From: Fischerella muscicola PCC 7414
Lineage (GTDB): Bacteria; Cyanobacteriota; Cyanobacteriia; Cyanobacteriales; Nostocaceae
Direction: 5' to 3'
Assembly: GCF_000317205.1 (NCBI RefSeq)
Contig: NZ_AJLK01000039.1
Location: 35,666-99,665, forward strand
Length of the DNA stretch: 64,000 nt
Shown here: positions 27,029 to 35,830 of the stretch, piece by piece
How the letters are laid out: each line of letters starts with the position of its first letter
Position numbering within the stretch: the stretch's first letter is position 1
The notes under the pieces: generated by a model
What the model saw: only the letters and a program-made list of their open reading frames with translations
What the model was told of the DNA's origin: nothing
The model's database searches: none
Translations under genes and position numbers: made by a program

Positions 27029-28180
27029 TCTGCAAAATATGTAACTTAAACAACAATTTCCTCTAAACAATCAGCCATGCATTTTACAGACACGAACTGA
27101 TCGTGTCTGTTTCAATATGCTTAATGAGGTTTTAGTAGTGCTTTAGCACCGCTATAAGAGACTTTACATTTATTTACATAGCTGACTCTAGGTAATTGGG
27201 AAGAACCATGATCGAGTTTTCCAATTACCAACTGACAATTACCAATTACTGGAGGGCGCTTCTTAGTTGCTTCCAGCTTAGCACTCTGCGCCTCGACAGC
27301 CCCGCTACCAAAATATGGGCGAATCCCCCAAAAAATTTTGGGGTGTCCCCTCAAAGTACATCTTTTCATATGCATTAGAAACTTCGTAATAATCTTTCTC
27401 GGCTATGAGAAGAATTTATCACATCAACCAAAGTTAACAATCAATGACAGAATGAGTTACGTTGCTTAATAGTTTTGCACGAAGAAATATAAGGTTGTTT
27501 ATTGTGACATATAATTTCAGCAAATTTACTGCTAACAAAAGATGGGATACATAACACAAATATATGAATTTCCAACTACCACAACTGCTAGCCTAGAGGC
27601 AAATCAACATTCTCTGAAATTGATGATTAAGATTGCTACAACTCTTCCCAGGCGGAAATTTTTTTGGTCGTACTATAAACTTCAGCTACTAGTTGAAAGT
27701 TTATTTAAGAAATTATTAACAAACAAACCTCTACAAGGTTGATTGGTGTATTGTAGCCCTTATGGTTTGCAGCAGTTTATACATATACTTCTACCAAATA
27801 TTTTTGATTGGTTTTCCATAAAACAATGCCAGTGTCTAGAACTGTGAATTACATACATCTTTGAGTATGTAATTCATTTGTTTAGCAAATATCTGGCTTC
27901 TGTTCATAAATACTGAAGTTTAGTAACTGCTCTGCTCAAATCAAGCAAATATTCACTCAACAACCTAAATTTTCTTATTTAAGGAGCTGCAAAACAATTT
28001 ATCATGATTATTTGACATTCTTAACATTTCTTTACATAATTTGAGGATAGGTAGCGTCAAAATGAAAATAGTTCCGTATACCAAATTACAAAATTCCAGC
28101 TAAAGACCTACTCGTTGCTATGTTTGTTCCTAATAACTTTTTGGGAACACTACTTACGTGTAAATTTGTGAGTAAAGATC
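27029..28180. other. 1.15-kb gap, no convincing gene
   Basis: AT-rich. It contains CAATTAC repeats (about 27218-27252) and an 18-bp palindrome-like CCCCAAAAAATTTTGGGG at 27326-27343. An open frame at 27542-27742 (66 codons) has no ribosome site and no recognisable composition. A frame on the other strand at 27121-27375 overlaps the repeats. Neither is called as a gene. Confidence 0.45.
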
Positions 28181-28417
28181 ATGAGTGTGAATACGGTGCC
28201 CTCTATCAGCTACTACTCTTTGGACGTGATTCAAGACGAAGCACGACGACTTGTGCAGAAGGGAGTGGTTAGCAGACAGCAACCAATATATACTCTCTGC
28301 CAATACATCCCAGCTCGTGAGTGGGTGTGTATCGAATGTGAATTAGAAAAATGCGACTTCCTGTTACGCGATCGCATCGGCGATCTCATCGGGCGGGAAG
28401 AATGGGAAAACGACTAA
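28181..28417 (+). CDS. DUF4327 family protein
   Basis: A 78-residue soluble protein matching the cyanobacterial DUF4327 family. Typical blocks are YYSLDVIQDEARRLVQKGVV, SRQQPIYTLCQYIPAREWVC and LRDRIGDLIGREEWEND. Two cysteines in REWVCIECELEKCDFLLRD are spaced in a way that could suggest metal or redox sensitivity, which is speculation. The function of the family is unknown. The ATG at 28181 is preceded by GTAAAGATC. A probable terminator lies at 28676-28707. Confidence 0.85.
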   Translation: MSVNTVPSISYYSLDVIQDEARRLVQKGVVSRQQPIYTLCQYIPAREWVCIECELEKCDFLLRDRIGDLIGREEWEND

Positions 28418-28791
28418 TCAAGAGAAAATCAACAGAAAACGATTGATATTAGATTGGGAATATATTTCTTGGATGTGTGGATTTTATAAAGATTCAACGC
28501 CCAATTTCAATATATTCTCTGCTTATAATCAATATTTTCCAATCTGGATGTAACTACCTATCTGCTATCTGTTCCTACTGTTTCTCGTATCAGCAATATA
28601 CTACAGCAACTTGTATGCCATATCATGAGGCATCAATACATAGGGGCTGAAACTTGATTTAAGTTTATTGATATGCCGGAGTAGTTTTGTTTTGGCAACT
28701 ACTCCGGTATTTTGTTTATGGTAGTTGTTAGTTGTTAGTTGTTAGTTGTTTGCTCCAACCAACCAGCAACAATCAACCACCAACAACTAAA
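28418..28791. other. Gap with terminator hairpin and heptanucleotide repeats
   Basis: No gene. It holds the terminator-like hairpin described separately, then GTTAGTT heptads at 28721-28752 and complementary CAACCAA/CAACTAA heptads at 28755-28791 around a TTGCTCCAACC core. Confidence 0.6.
28676..28718 (+). terminator. Terminator-like hairpin downstream of the DUF4327 gene
   Basis: Perfect 11-bp stem CCGGAGTAGTT / AACTACTCCGG with a 10-base loop, followed by TATTTTGTTT. It is about 260 bases after the DUF4327 stop codon. Confidence 0.75.
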
Positions 28792-29145
28792 TTACCCAAC
28801 TTCCTCCAAATACAAATTCACATCTTCTATGACACGGGTGAGTTCAGCTTCTGTTGTTAAGCGAATATTAATGTCACGGATGGTGAGTAGAACTTTTGCA
28901 GCGAAAGGTGTAGGCCAAATGTTGGGGTTGCAAAAAATCTCTAAAAATACTTCTCCTGTATAACGATATTCCATTGGGCGCTGAGGGCTAGTTTTTCCGC
29001 CACCAGGGACAGTTTTAGTAGCAACAGCTTTTAGACTATTCATTAATTGCTCTAGCGCTGCTTTTAGTTCCTGTGCTGCTTGGGGTGAAAAGCTAAAAGA
29101 GACAGAACCCTCTACTAAGTTGAGTGTCAGATGATTTCCAGACAT
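28792..29145 (-). CDS. Conserved-looking small protein of unknown function
   Basis: About 117 residues, soluble. The N-terminal half (HLTLNLVEGSVSFSFSPQAA followed by a helix with ELKAALEQLMNSLKAV) suggests a small alpha/beta protein. The C-terminal part has KVLLTIRDINIRLTTEAELT and ends VNLYLEEVG. The reading frame opens at 29193, but the ATG at 29145 (MSGNHLTLN) is preferred because the extra 16 residues have no clear structure. Its final codons lie next to the heptanucleotide repeats. No function can be proposed. Confidence 0.65.
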   Translation of the reverse strand: MSGNHLTLNLVEGSVSFSFSPQAAQELKAALEQLMNSLKAVATKTVPGGGKTSPQRPMEYRYTGEVFLEIFCNPNIWPTPFAAKVLLTIRDINIRLTTEAELTRVIEDVNLYLEEVG

Positions 29146-29579
29146 GAGCGATTTTTGAGATATTTTAGTACAGATACCATTTTCCTGGTACAAGTAACAT
29201 CAAGATCCATTTGTTTGTTAATGGTAATAATTTCCAAAATCTCAAGAATATACTAAACGTGTTGTTGGTTATTGGTTGTTGGTTGTTTGTGATTGGAAGT
29301 AATGATTGTAGAGATAGGATAGAAGATTATACTTCAGGAAAAATTAATAAAAATTTTCCTCATACAAATGCTAATAAATATTGTTGCTTGAGTAATGGTA
29401 TAGCCCTATTATAATCAGGTTTCTGGCTGCTATTAATTAAAAAATATTTCAATAAACTACGGTGAAAAATTAACGTTGTAGAAAGATAAAATCCCTACTG
29501 CGTAAGAGATTGATACATTTGATTGATGTATTTAGTTCTACACTTAGAAGTCATAGAAAATGATAGTTAAAAATCCTCT
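29146..29579. other. Divergent gap upstream of the CDF transporter
   Basis: No gene seen. GTTGTTGG/TTGGTTG heptads occur at about 29258-29296. The remainder is AT-rich and presumably holds divergent promoters. Confidence 0.45.
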
Positions 29580-30482
29580 ATGTCTTTAGATAACCGTGCC
29601 ACAGTTAGAAAGGTTTTAATCATCACTTTATTGCTAAATATCTTCGTGATGCTATTAAAAGCAGTTGTAGGCAAGTTAACAGGTTCTTTGAGTTTGTTAG
29701 CTGATGCCTTGCATAGCGTGACCGATAGCGCTAACAATATTTTAGGATTGATTGCTAGCCGATTTTCTTCGCCCCAGCCTGATCGGGAACATCCTTACGG
29801 ACATCTAAAATTTGAAGCAGTTGGTGCTTTGGGAATTGCAGCGTTTTTGGGTATAGCCTGTTTTGAAATTCTCCAAGGTGCTGTAGAACGCATTCTCAAT
29901 GGTGGTGAACCAGTGAGAATATCAGCACCAGAATTGTGGTTATTACTGGTTGTATTAGGTGTGAATATTTTCGTAACCTTTTACGAACGTCACGTAGGTG
30001 TCAAAGTCGGTAGCCCAATTTTGATCGCTGATGCTAAACATACGATGAGTGATGTTTGGGTAACTATTTCCGTGATTGGCGGTTTGATCGGTGTATGGTT
30101 GGGCTATCAGTGGTTAGATGTGGCGTTAGCTTTTCCTGTAGCTTTATTGGTATTTTGGAGTGGCTGGACAGTTTTAAAAGAAAATTTACCTTGGCTTGTA
30201 GATCAAATTGCGATCGCACCAGAAGTGATTCATGCGATCGCCCTTTCAGTCCCTGGAGTTATAAACTGCCATGATATAGCTTCTCGGGGTGTTGTTGGTC
30301 GTCAAGTCTTTATAGAAATGCACTTAATAGTTGATGCTGAAGATGTGGAAACAGCGCATCGCATCACTGAAGAAGTAGAAAGACGGTTAGAAGAACGCTT
30401 TCGCCCAGTACGGATTGTAATTCACGTCGAACCACCAGAGTATCAGTCAGAGCGAATTCACTTCGGATCTAACTCCAAGTAG
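29580..30482 (+). CDS. Cation diffusion facilitator family transporter
   Basis: A 300-residue CDF transporter that exports divalent metals (zinc, cobalt, iron or manganese) in exchange for protons. Six hydrophobic segments and the C-terminal cytoplasmic metal-sensing domain (about 205-290, ending HVEPPEYQS) are present. The transport site is formed by ADALHSVTDS in helix II (about 41-50) and ADAKHTMSD in helix V (about 149-157); the HxxxD in both helices resembles zinc- or mixed-specificity CDFs. DREHPYGHLKFEAVG (about 68-82) is a typical signature. No metalloregulator adjoins it, so the metal is unknown. Confidence 0.93.
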   Translation: MSLDNRATVRKVLIITLLLNIFVMLLKAVVGKLTGSLSLLADALHSVTDSANNILGLIASRFSSPQPDREHPYGHLKFEAVGALGIAAFLGIACFEILQGAVERILNGGEPVRISAPELWLLLVVLGVNIFVTFYERHVGVKVGSPILIADAKHTMSDVWVTISVIGGLIGVWLGYQWLDVALAFPVALLVFWSGWTVLKENLPWLVDQIAIAPEVIHAIALSVPGVINCHDIASRGVVGRQVFIEMHLIVDAEDVETAHRITEEVERRLEERFRPVRIVIHVEPPEYQSERIHFGSNSK

Positions 30483-30933
30483 CAAATCATTCTTGTGTTA
30501 GACTTAGTCTCTGACTCTAGATAGGGGCTGTGTCCTCAAAATTGTTAGTATCCTGAGACCATAGCAAAACGCACTGGCAGAACGTTTTACCGTTGTGGTT
30601 CTTTGCTGCTTCTGGAAAGAAAGCGACATGACAGAAGTAGACAGTGTTGATAATAAAGTAGTCTAGATGGTTGTAGAGTTTTTGTCGCTGACTCTACTTT
30701 GCCATGACTGAAGGGAGATTTTATCCTCCATGTATGCAGAACGGTGGGAAAGTTGTGGACATCCAGCCTGTTAACAATTAAGGTCAATAAGCATTCGTGC
30801 TGATACCGAATTTTTTCTCTCGGTAGCACCACGTGTGCTTGTTTACCTTTTTAAGAATGCAGAATGGCACTTGAACTCAAATATCCTACACTGAAGCCGC
30901 CCTCAATTACCTAAACAATTAGCCGGGCTTGAT
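30483..30933. other. 451-bp gap, nothing recognised
   Basis: No tandem repeat, hairpin with T tract or plausible coding frame on either strand. It may be decayed coding DNA, since base composition is less AT-rich than other gaps here, but I could not identify a parent gene. Confidence 0.35.
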
Positions 30934-31377
30934 ATGATACTTCAATGGCTAGGAATAACATTTATTATTTTGAGCTTTTGGGTAAATATGAATGCATCAG
31001 CTGCATCATCAAGCAAACCAGACATTCCGACTATAATTCAGCAGGCAAAAGATGCTTGGGTAACTCTTGATGGCGATGCTTTGGCACAATTGTTCACGCC
31101 TGATGGTGAACTGATTGTACCTGGACATAGGTGGCAGGGACAAGCAGAAATCAGTGAGGCGGTTTCCCTTGTTGCTCAGCAATCACAAGATATCAAGATT
31201 GATATTGCACGGATGATCATCTCTGGCGAACAAGCAGTCATTGAATGGCGTTACCAGGAAACGGAAAAAGCAACTAATCATCGCAAAACTACTGACGATG
31301 CAATTGTAGTAGATTTTCGAGATGGTCGGATCAGGCGTTGGCGAGAATATTTTGATACTAAAACACCATTATCTTAA
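30934..31377 (+). CDS. Exported SnoaL/NTF2-like protein
   Basis: A 147-residue protein with an N-terminal signal-like hydrophobic segment (about 1-24, ending NASAASS) and an NTF2-like domain. The cone-shaped fold is suggested by IQQAKDAWVTLDGDALAQLF, TPDGELIVPGHRWQGQAEIS, and the final beta strands VIEWRYQETE and DAIVVDFRDGRIRRWREYFD, all typical of SnoaL-like proteins. These act as isomerases, hydrolases or simple ligand binders, so the substrate is unknown. It converges with the response regulator gene that ends at 31441. Confidence 0.8.
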   Translation: MILQWLGITFIILSFWVNMNASAASSSKPDIPTIIQQAKDAWVTLDGDALAQLFTPDGELIVPGHRWQGQAEISEAVSLVAQQSQDIKIDIARMIISGEQAVIEWRYQETEKATNHRKTTDDAIVVDFRDGRIRRWREYFDTKTPLS

Positions 31378-31440
31378 GTGTGAAGTATCCTTTCTTCGCT
31401 CAGAGACTTATGCTTTTGATGCCAAAATTGGAATAGCTGA

Positions 31441-31902
31441 TTATGTATTCAGGTTTTTACTTTTAGCAGAAACTAAGACATTTGCCACGGCTATAACTAA
31501 ATTATCTGGATCTACAGGTTTAGCTACATGAGTTTGAAAGCCAGCTTCTAGTGCGCGCATCCGATCTTCGCTGTCAGCGTAGGCTGTTAATGCTATAGCT
31601 GGTACGTTTCTTGCTTTTTCTGCTTTCAAGTTACGTATTTTGCGGATCAAGGTATAGCCATCCTCATCAGGCATGGCTATATCACAGACTAAAACATCAG
31701 GTTGTAACTGTGGTAACACTTCTAAAGCTTCTGCTGCTGACGCAACTGTAGTGACGCTGGCTCCGTCTGCTTCCAATACGGTAGAAATATAAAAGCGGCT
31801 ATCTTCATCGTCATCTACTACGAGGATTTTTAGTCGAGCAAGAGGGAGAGAAGACGATGGGGCATCTCCTTCGATATTGGAAAAAAGAGAATTATCTCTC
31901 AT
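31441..31902 (-). CDS. Single-domain (CheY-like) response regulator
   Basis: A 153-residue receiver without an output domain. An unstructured N-terminus of about 25 residues precedes KILVVDDDEDSRFYI (acidic pair D34-D36 region). The phosphoacceptor aspartate is in PDVLVCDIAMPDEDGY, the threonine in AIALTAYAD and the lysine in HVAKPVDPD. The sequence resembles receivers that sit at the C-terminus of hybrid kinases or act as orphan phosphorelay parts. It is divergent from the phytochrome kinase gene, but the phytochrome-linked RcpA/RcpB type usually differs in sequence, so partnership is uncertain. Confidence 0.9.
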   Translation of the reverse strand: MRDNSLFSNIEGDAPSSSLPLARLKILVVDDDEDSRFYISTVLEADGASVTTVASAAEALEVLPQLQPDVLVCDIAMPDEDGYTLIRKIRNLKAEKARNVPAIALTAYADSEDRMRALEAGFQTHVAKPVDPDNLVIAVANVLVSAKSKNLNT

Positions 31903-32328
31903 TACTTTAGTCCCTCATTTTTCCTCAGTTTTTAGATATTATCTTGAGTAATTTTACTTCTTTAGCGTCCCCTACCCGCATACCCAGCCATATTAAACAA
32001 ATAGTTAATTGCTGTGTGTAAATTCATACTAAAAAACGAGTAGGTTTTTCCTGATAGTTTCTCTGGGATTTTATACTTTCTAATTAAGAAAACTTTCTTT
32101 CAATCAAATTCTCATCGTGTTAAATAATATTAAATAGTTCCATCTTATTGATTTTCTCTGTTGTGGAAAATGTTTAGAATAGTTAAGACAATTTTTTATG
32201 CATCTAAGATTATATCTACATTGCCAAACCAAATCAATCTCAAGAGTTAAGTCGAGTATTTTATATGCAAGTAACAACCTTGTATCTTGATTAGGACTTT
32301 TAAAAGGTGAATATTAATAAATAAGGAC
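31903..32328. other. Divergent intergenic region between response regulator and phytochrome
   Basis: 426 bp, AT-rich, no gene. It should contain promoters for both divergent genes. No obvious operator repeat was seen. Confidence 0.4.
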
Positions 32329-34575
32329 ATGGTATTTCCATTTCAAGTTGATTTAACAAACTGTGACAAAGAGCCGATTCATATTCCTAGTTGTATTCAA
32401 ACACACGGAGTTCTTTTAGCATTACAAGAGCCTGATTTAACTATACTACAAGTTAGTGATAACACAGTCGCCTTTTTTGGCTTACATCCTGACGAATTGA
32501 TAAATCAACCTTTAAGTAGATTGCTTGAACCTGAACAAGTAGAATTTTTAATTGATTGTTTACATCAGGAAGATATACAAATAGTTAATCCCATTGAAAT
32601 AAATATAAATATATCTCAAAAAGGTAAATTATTTGATGCGATCGTTCATCGTCAAAACAAATTATTAGTATTAGAATTAGAACCACACAGTTCTGAGAAA
32701 AATAATATTTATTTTAGATTTTATTATTTGGTCAAACTGGCAGTTAGCAAGCTACAGTCAGCAAAATTTGTTACTGAGGTTAGTCAGATAATTGCTCAAG
32801 AAGTGAGAAAAATCACTGGTTTTGATAGAGTAATGGTTTATAAATTTGATCAAGATTGGAACGGTATAGTGATTGCGGAAGATAAGCAAGAATACCTCCC
32901 TTCCTATCTAGATTTACATTATCCTGCTTCAGATATTCCCAAACAAGCTAGGGAACTATATAGACAAAACTGGTTGCGGATTATTCCTGACGCTGATTAT
33001 CAGCCTACTGCCATTGTCCCTACTATTAATCCCTTAACAAAAGAGCCTTTAGATTTAAGTAAATCTGTCTTACGCAGTGTCTCACCCATACATATTGAAT
33101 ATATGCATAACATGGGTGTGAAAGCATCAATGTCAATTTCACTGATTAAAAATAATCAGCTTTGGGGACTTATAGCTTGCCATCACCAAACACCAAAATA
33201 TATTCCTTACGAAATTCGCAATGCTTGTGAATTTTTGGGACAAGTAACCTCTTTAGAATTAACAACAAAAGAAGATAATGAAGATTCTGAAGCCAAAATT
33301 CAAACTAAATCTACTTTGGCAAAATTAGTCGAATATATGTCTGTGGAGAAAAATTTTATTGATGGATTAATTAATAAACAACCAAATTTACTTCATCTTG
33401 TTTATGCTGATGGTGCAACAATTTGTTTTAACAATGAACTATATTTAATTGGCAATACTCCAGAAGAACAAGATATTCAAAAATTATTATTTTGGATTAA
33501 TAAAAATGTAAATGAAGATTTTTTTTATACTGATTCATTGTCGAAATTTTATCCAGAGTCAGAAAAATATAAAAGTATTGCCAGTGGTTTGATAGTAATT
33601 TCTATTTCTAAACATCAAAACAAGTATGTTCTATGGTTTCGTCCAGAGGTAATACAAACAGTTCGTTGGGGTGGGAATCCGAATAAACCTGTAGAAGTTA
33701 GTAAAAACGGTAGTGTGCGTCTATCTCCACGTAAGTCATTTGAGTTATGGAAAGAAGTTGTCAGGCTGACATCTCTACCTTGGAAATCTTATGAAATTAA
33801 TGCTGCACTAGAATTACGCAGCGCCATTATTAGTATGGTAGTGCGGAAAGCAGACGAACTAGCAAAACTGAATGTGGAATTGGAACGTAGTAATAAAGAG
33901 TTGGATGCTTTTGCCTATATTGCTTCCCACGATTTAAAAGAACCATTGCGTGGTATTCATAATTATTCAAATTTTTTAATTGAAGACTACGGTGAGATAT
34001 TAGACGAAGAAGGCAAAAATAAACTTCGGACTCTGATTCGTCTTACCAGACGGATGGAGGATCTCATCGATTCACTACTACATTTTTCCCGTTTAGGAAG
34101 AACAGATATGTCGATGCAACAGACTGATTTGAATGCTGTTGTACATCGAATTTTAGATTTATTAAGCGCTCGTATTGAAGAAACAGGAGTAAAAATTCGT
34201 ATACCCAAACCACTGCCAATAGTATATTGCGATCGCATTCAAATTGGCGAAGTTTTTAGCAACTTGATTACCAACGCCATTAAATATAACGATAAAGCTG
34301 AGAAATGTGTAGAAATTGGTTATATTGAAAATTCTGAGCCATTAACATTTTACATCCAAGATAATGGTATAGGTATTCGAGAAAAACACTTGGAAGTTAT
34401 TTTCCGTATCTTCAAACGTCTACATAGTCCAAGTAAATATGGTGGTGGTACGGGTGCAGGGTTAACTATTGCTAAAAAAATCGTCGAAAGACATGAAGGT
34501 CAAATCTGGGTAGAATCAACTTACGGTGAAGGAAGTACGTTTTATTTCACTTTACAAAAGCCAAATGAAGTATGA
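32329..34575 (+). CDS. Bacteriophytochrome histidine kinase (biliverdin-type, CphB/BphP-like)
   Basis: A 748-residue light-sensing kinase with the order PAS (about 15-115), GAF (about 140-310), PHY (about 330-500), HisKA (about 520-590) and HATPase (about 630-745). The chromophore cysteine of plant-type phytochromes is absent: the GAF motif reads LRSVSPIHIEYMHNMGV, with isoleucine in the Cys position. Instead Cys12 (NCDKEPIHIP) sits where bacteriophytochromes attach biliverdin. The PHY tongue has SPRKSFELW. The kinase has IASHDLKEPLRG (phospho-His), NLITNAIKYN, DNGIGI and GTGAGLTIAKKI. GAF and kinase are intact, so it is probably active and red/far-red responsive. Confidence 0.93.
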   Translation: MVFPFQVDLTNCDKEPIHIPSCIQTHGVLLALQEPDLTILQVSDNTVAFFGLHPDELINQPLSRLLEPEQVEFLIDCLHQEDIQIVNPIEININISQKGKLFDAIVHRQNKLLVLELEPHSSEKNNIYFRFYYLVKLAVSKLQSAKFVTEVSQIIAQEVRKITGFDRVMVYKFDQDWNGIVIAEDKQEYLPSYLDLHYPASDIPKQARELYRQNWLRIIPDADYQPTAIVPTINPLTKEPLDLSKSVLRSVSPIHIEYMHNMGVKASMSISLIKNNQLWGLIACHHQTPKYIPYEIRNACEFLGQVTSLELTTKEDNEDSEAKIQTKSTLAKLVEYMSVEKNFIDGLINKQPNLLHLVYADGATICFNNELYLIGNTPEEQDIQKLLFWINKNVNEDFFYTDSLSKFYPESEKYKSIASGLIVISISKHQNKYVLWFRPEVIQTVRWGGNPNKPVEVSKNGSVRLSPRKSFELWKEVVRLTSLPWKSYEINAALELRSAIISMVVRKADELAKLNVELERSNKELDAFAYIASHDLKEPLRGIHNYSNFLIEDYGEILDEEGKNKLRTLIRLTRRMEDLIDSLLHFSRLGRTDMSMQQTDLNAVVHRILDLLSARIEETGVKIRIPKPLPIVYCDRIQIGEVFSNLITNAIKYNDKAEKCVEIGYIENSEPLTFYIQDNGIGIREKHLEVIFRIFKRLHSPSKYGGGTGAGLTIAKKIVERHEGQIWVESTYGEGSTFYFTLQKPNEV

Positions 34576-34700
34576 ATAACGGTGATGCGACTAATTACCG
34601 CAACGATTTCCAAAGAACAGCTATGACAATTAAACATAACAATACAATCAGGGAACGAACAAAAGTTGTTTAGTGTGGCAGCTGATGAGTTATTAGCTTA

Positions 34701-34768
34701 TTAAGTTTGTAGTAAGCGTTTTCACACCGAAATGTAAGCACTTTAGTACTTACTACAAACTTAATTTT
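34701..34768 (+). terminator. Inverted repeat terminator between convergent genes
   Basis: A perfect 16-bp inverted repeat (TTAAGTTTGTAGTAAG at 34701-34716 and CTTACTACAAACTTAA at 34749-34764) is followed by TTTTC. It lies 125 bases after the phytochrome stop and 18 before the parA stop. It should end plus-strand transcription; the minus side lacks a T tract. Confidence 0.8.
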
Positions 34769-34781
34769 CTGGCTAAGACTA

Positions 34782-35678
34782 TTATGTATATATTCTGAGC
34801 TTTTGCAGTAACTCTTGAGTTAACTGAGAAAAAGCTTTAGAACCTGATGATTGGGGAGCATTTAAAATCACAGGCATAAAACTATCAACTGCTTTCGCAA
34901 CATTCACATCAACTGGTATTTGAGTTTGACATATTTTTTCTGCACCAAAATCTTGATGAACGCGTTGCATCACTTGTTTATAATATCTGCCAGTTAACAA
35001 GTTTGCGTTAGACATTGTAAAGACAATTCCCAGCATTTGAATATCAATTTTGGCTTCCTGTTCGTGACTTTCTTTGAGCTGAGCAATACGTCTTTCTAGT
35101 AACTGAATACCCACTACAGATAAAGGTTCTGGTTTGGCAGGTAGGATATAGAAATTGCTAGTAGCCAAAGCACTACGAGTCAAAAGATTATATCCGGGAG
35201 CGCAGTCGAGAATGATAAAATCATATTCTTTGCGGACTGGTTCTAAAAGTTTACCCAGTAAAACTCTTTCAAAACGATTCCAAATAGTTTCAAAATCCTT
35301 TTCTCCTAAAGTAACTGCTTGCTGATGCAGCATTTCGGAAACAACAAATTCATCATACAAATCAATATCCCCTGGTAATAAATTTAATCCGGGGAGATTA
35401 CAAACTTGGGATAGAATTATGTCTTGAATTGTATGTTTTTGTTCTGGTTCGGGATTGATAATTTGATCTATCAGATACCTAAACGTCTTTCTGTTTTTCC
35501 GGCGCTTGGCAAATTCCATAGGCGACATGAGACTAAGTGTCGCACTAATTTGACTATCTAAGTCAAGCACCAGTACTCGCTTACCATGTTCTTTTGCTAA
35601 ACAAGTCGCTATATTGACGCTGAGAGTTGTTTTACCAACCCCACCTTTCATATTTGCAGTTGCTATTACATATCCCAT
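34782..35678 (-). CDS. ParA family ATPase, last gene of the ATPase/nuclease cassette
   Basis: A 298-residue ParA/Soj-type (SIMIBI, MinD-like) ATPase. The deviant Walker A KGGVGKTT (residues 11-18) has the signature lysine K11, followed by LDLDSQISAT (about 38-47) and the Walker B-like FIILDCAPG (near 155). The family is used for plasmid and chromosome partition and for placing large complexes on the nucleoid. There is no parB gene or centromere-like repeat nearby. It lies 152 bases downstream of the FtsK-fusion gene on the same strand, with no visible terminator between, so it probably belongs to that cassette. A perfect inverted repeat follows its stop. Confidence 0.9.
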   Translation of the reverse strand: MGYVIATANMKGGVGKTTLSVNIATCLAKEHGKRVLVLDLDSQISATLSLMSPMEFAKRRKNRKTFRYLIDQIINPEPEQKHTIQDIILSQVCNLPGLNLLPGDIDLYDEFVVSEMLHQQAVTLGEKDFETIWNRFERVLLGKLLEPVRKEYDFIILDCAPGYNLLTRSALATSNFYILPAKPEPLSVVGIQLLERRIAQLKESHEQEAKIDIQMLGIVFTMSNANLLTGRYYKQVMQRVHQDFGAEKICQTQIPVDVNVAKAVDSFMPVILNAPQSSGSKAFSQLTQELLQKLRIYT

Positions 35679-35830
35679 TAGCTAAGTCCTTTAATCACGC
35701 ATTCCGATCTAAGTAGCGTAAACGTTTTGTCGTTGGGTGAAAACTTTCGGTTATTTTAAGATTTTCCGACTTGCAAAAATTATTTGTTGGTTGAGCAGTC
35801 TGCATTATACCAGCGAGGGGTGTGTTTGGT

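Noticed and set aside
27542..27742. 66-codon plus-strand frame
   Set aside because: No ribosome site and no recognisable sequence; isolated in an AT-rich gap.
31441..31902. Response regulator considered the RcpB partner of the phytochrome
   Set aside because: Its sequence is of the hybrid-kinase receiver type and it is divergent, whereas rcp genes normally follow the phytochrome gene.
34782..35678. ParA gene considered as a plasmid or chromosome partition locus
   Set aside because: No parB or centromere-like iterons adjoin it, and it lies in a co-directional cassette with the FtsK fusion.
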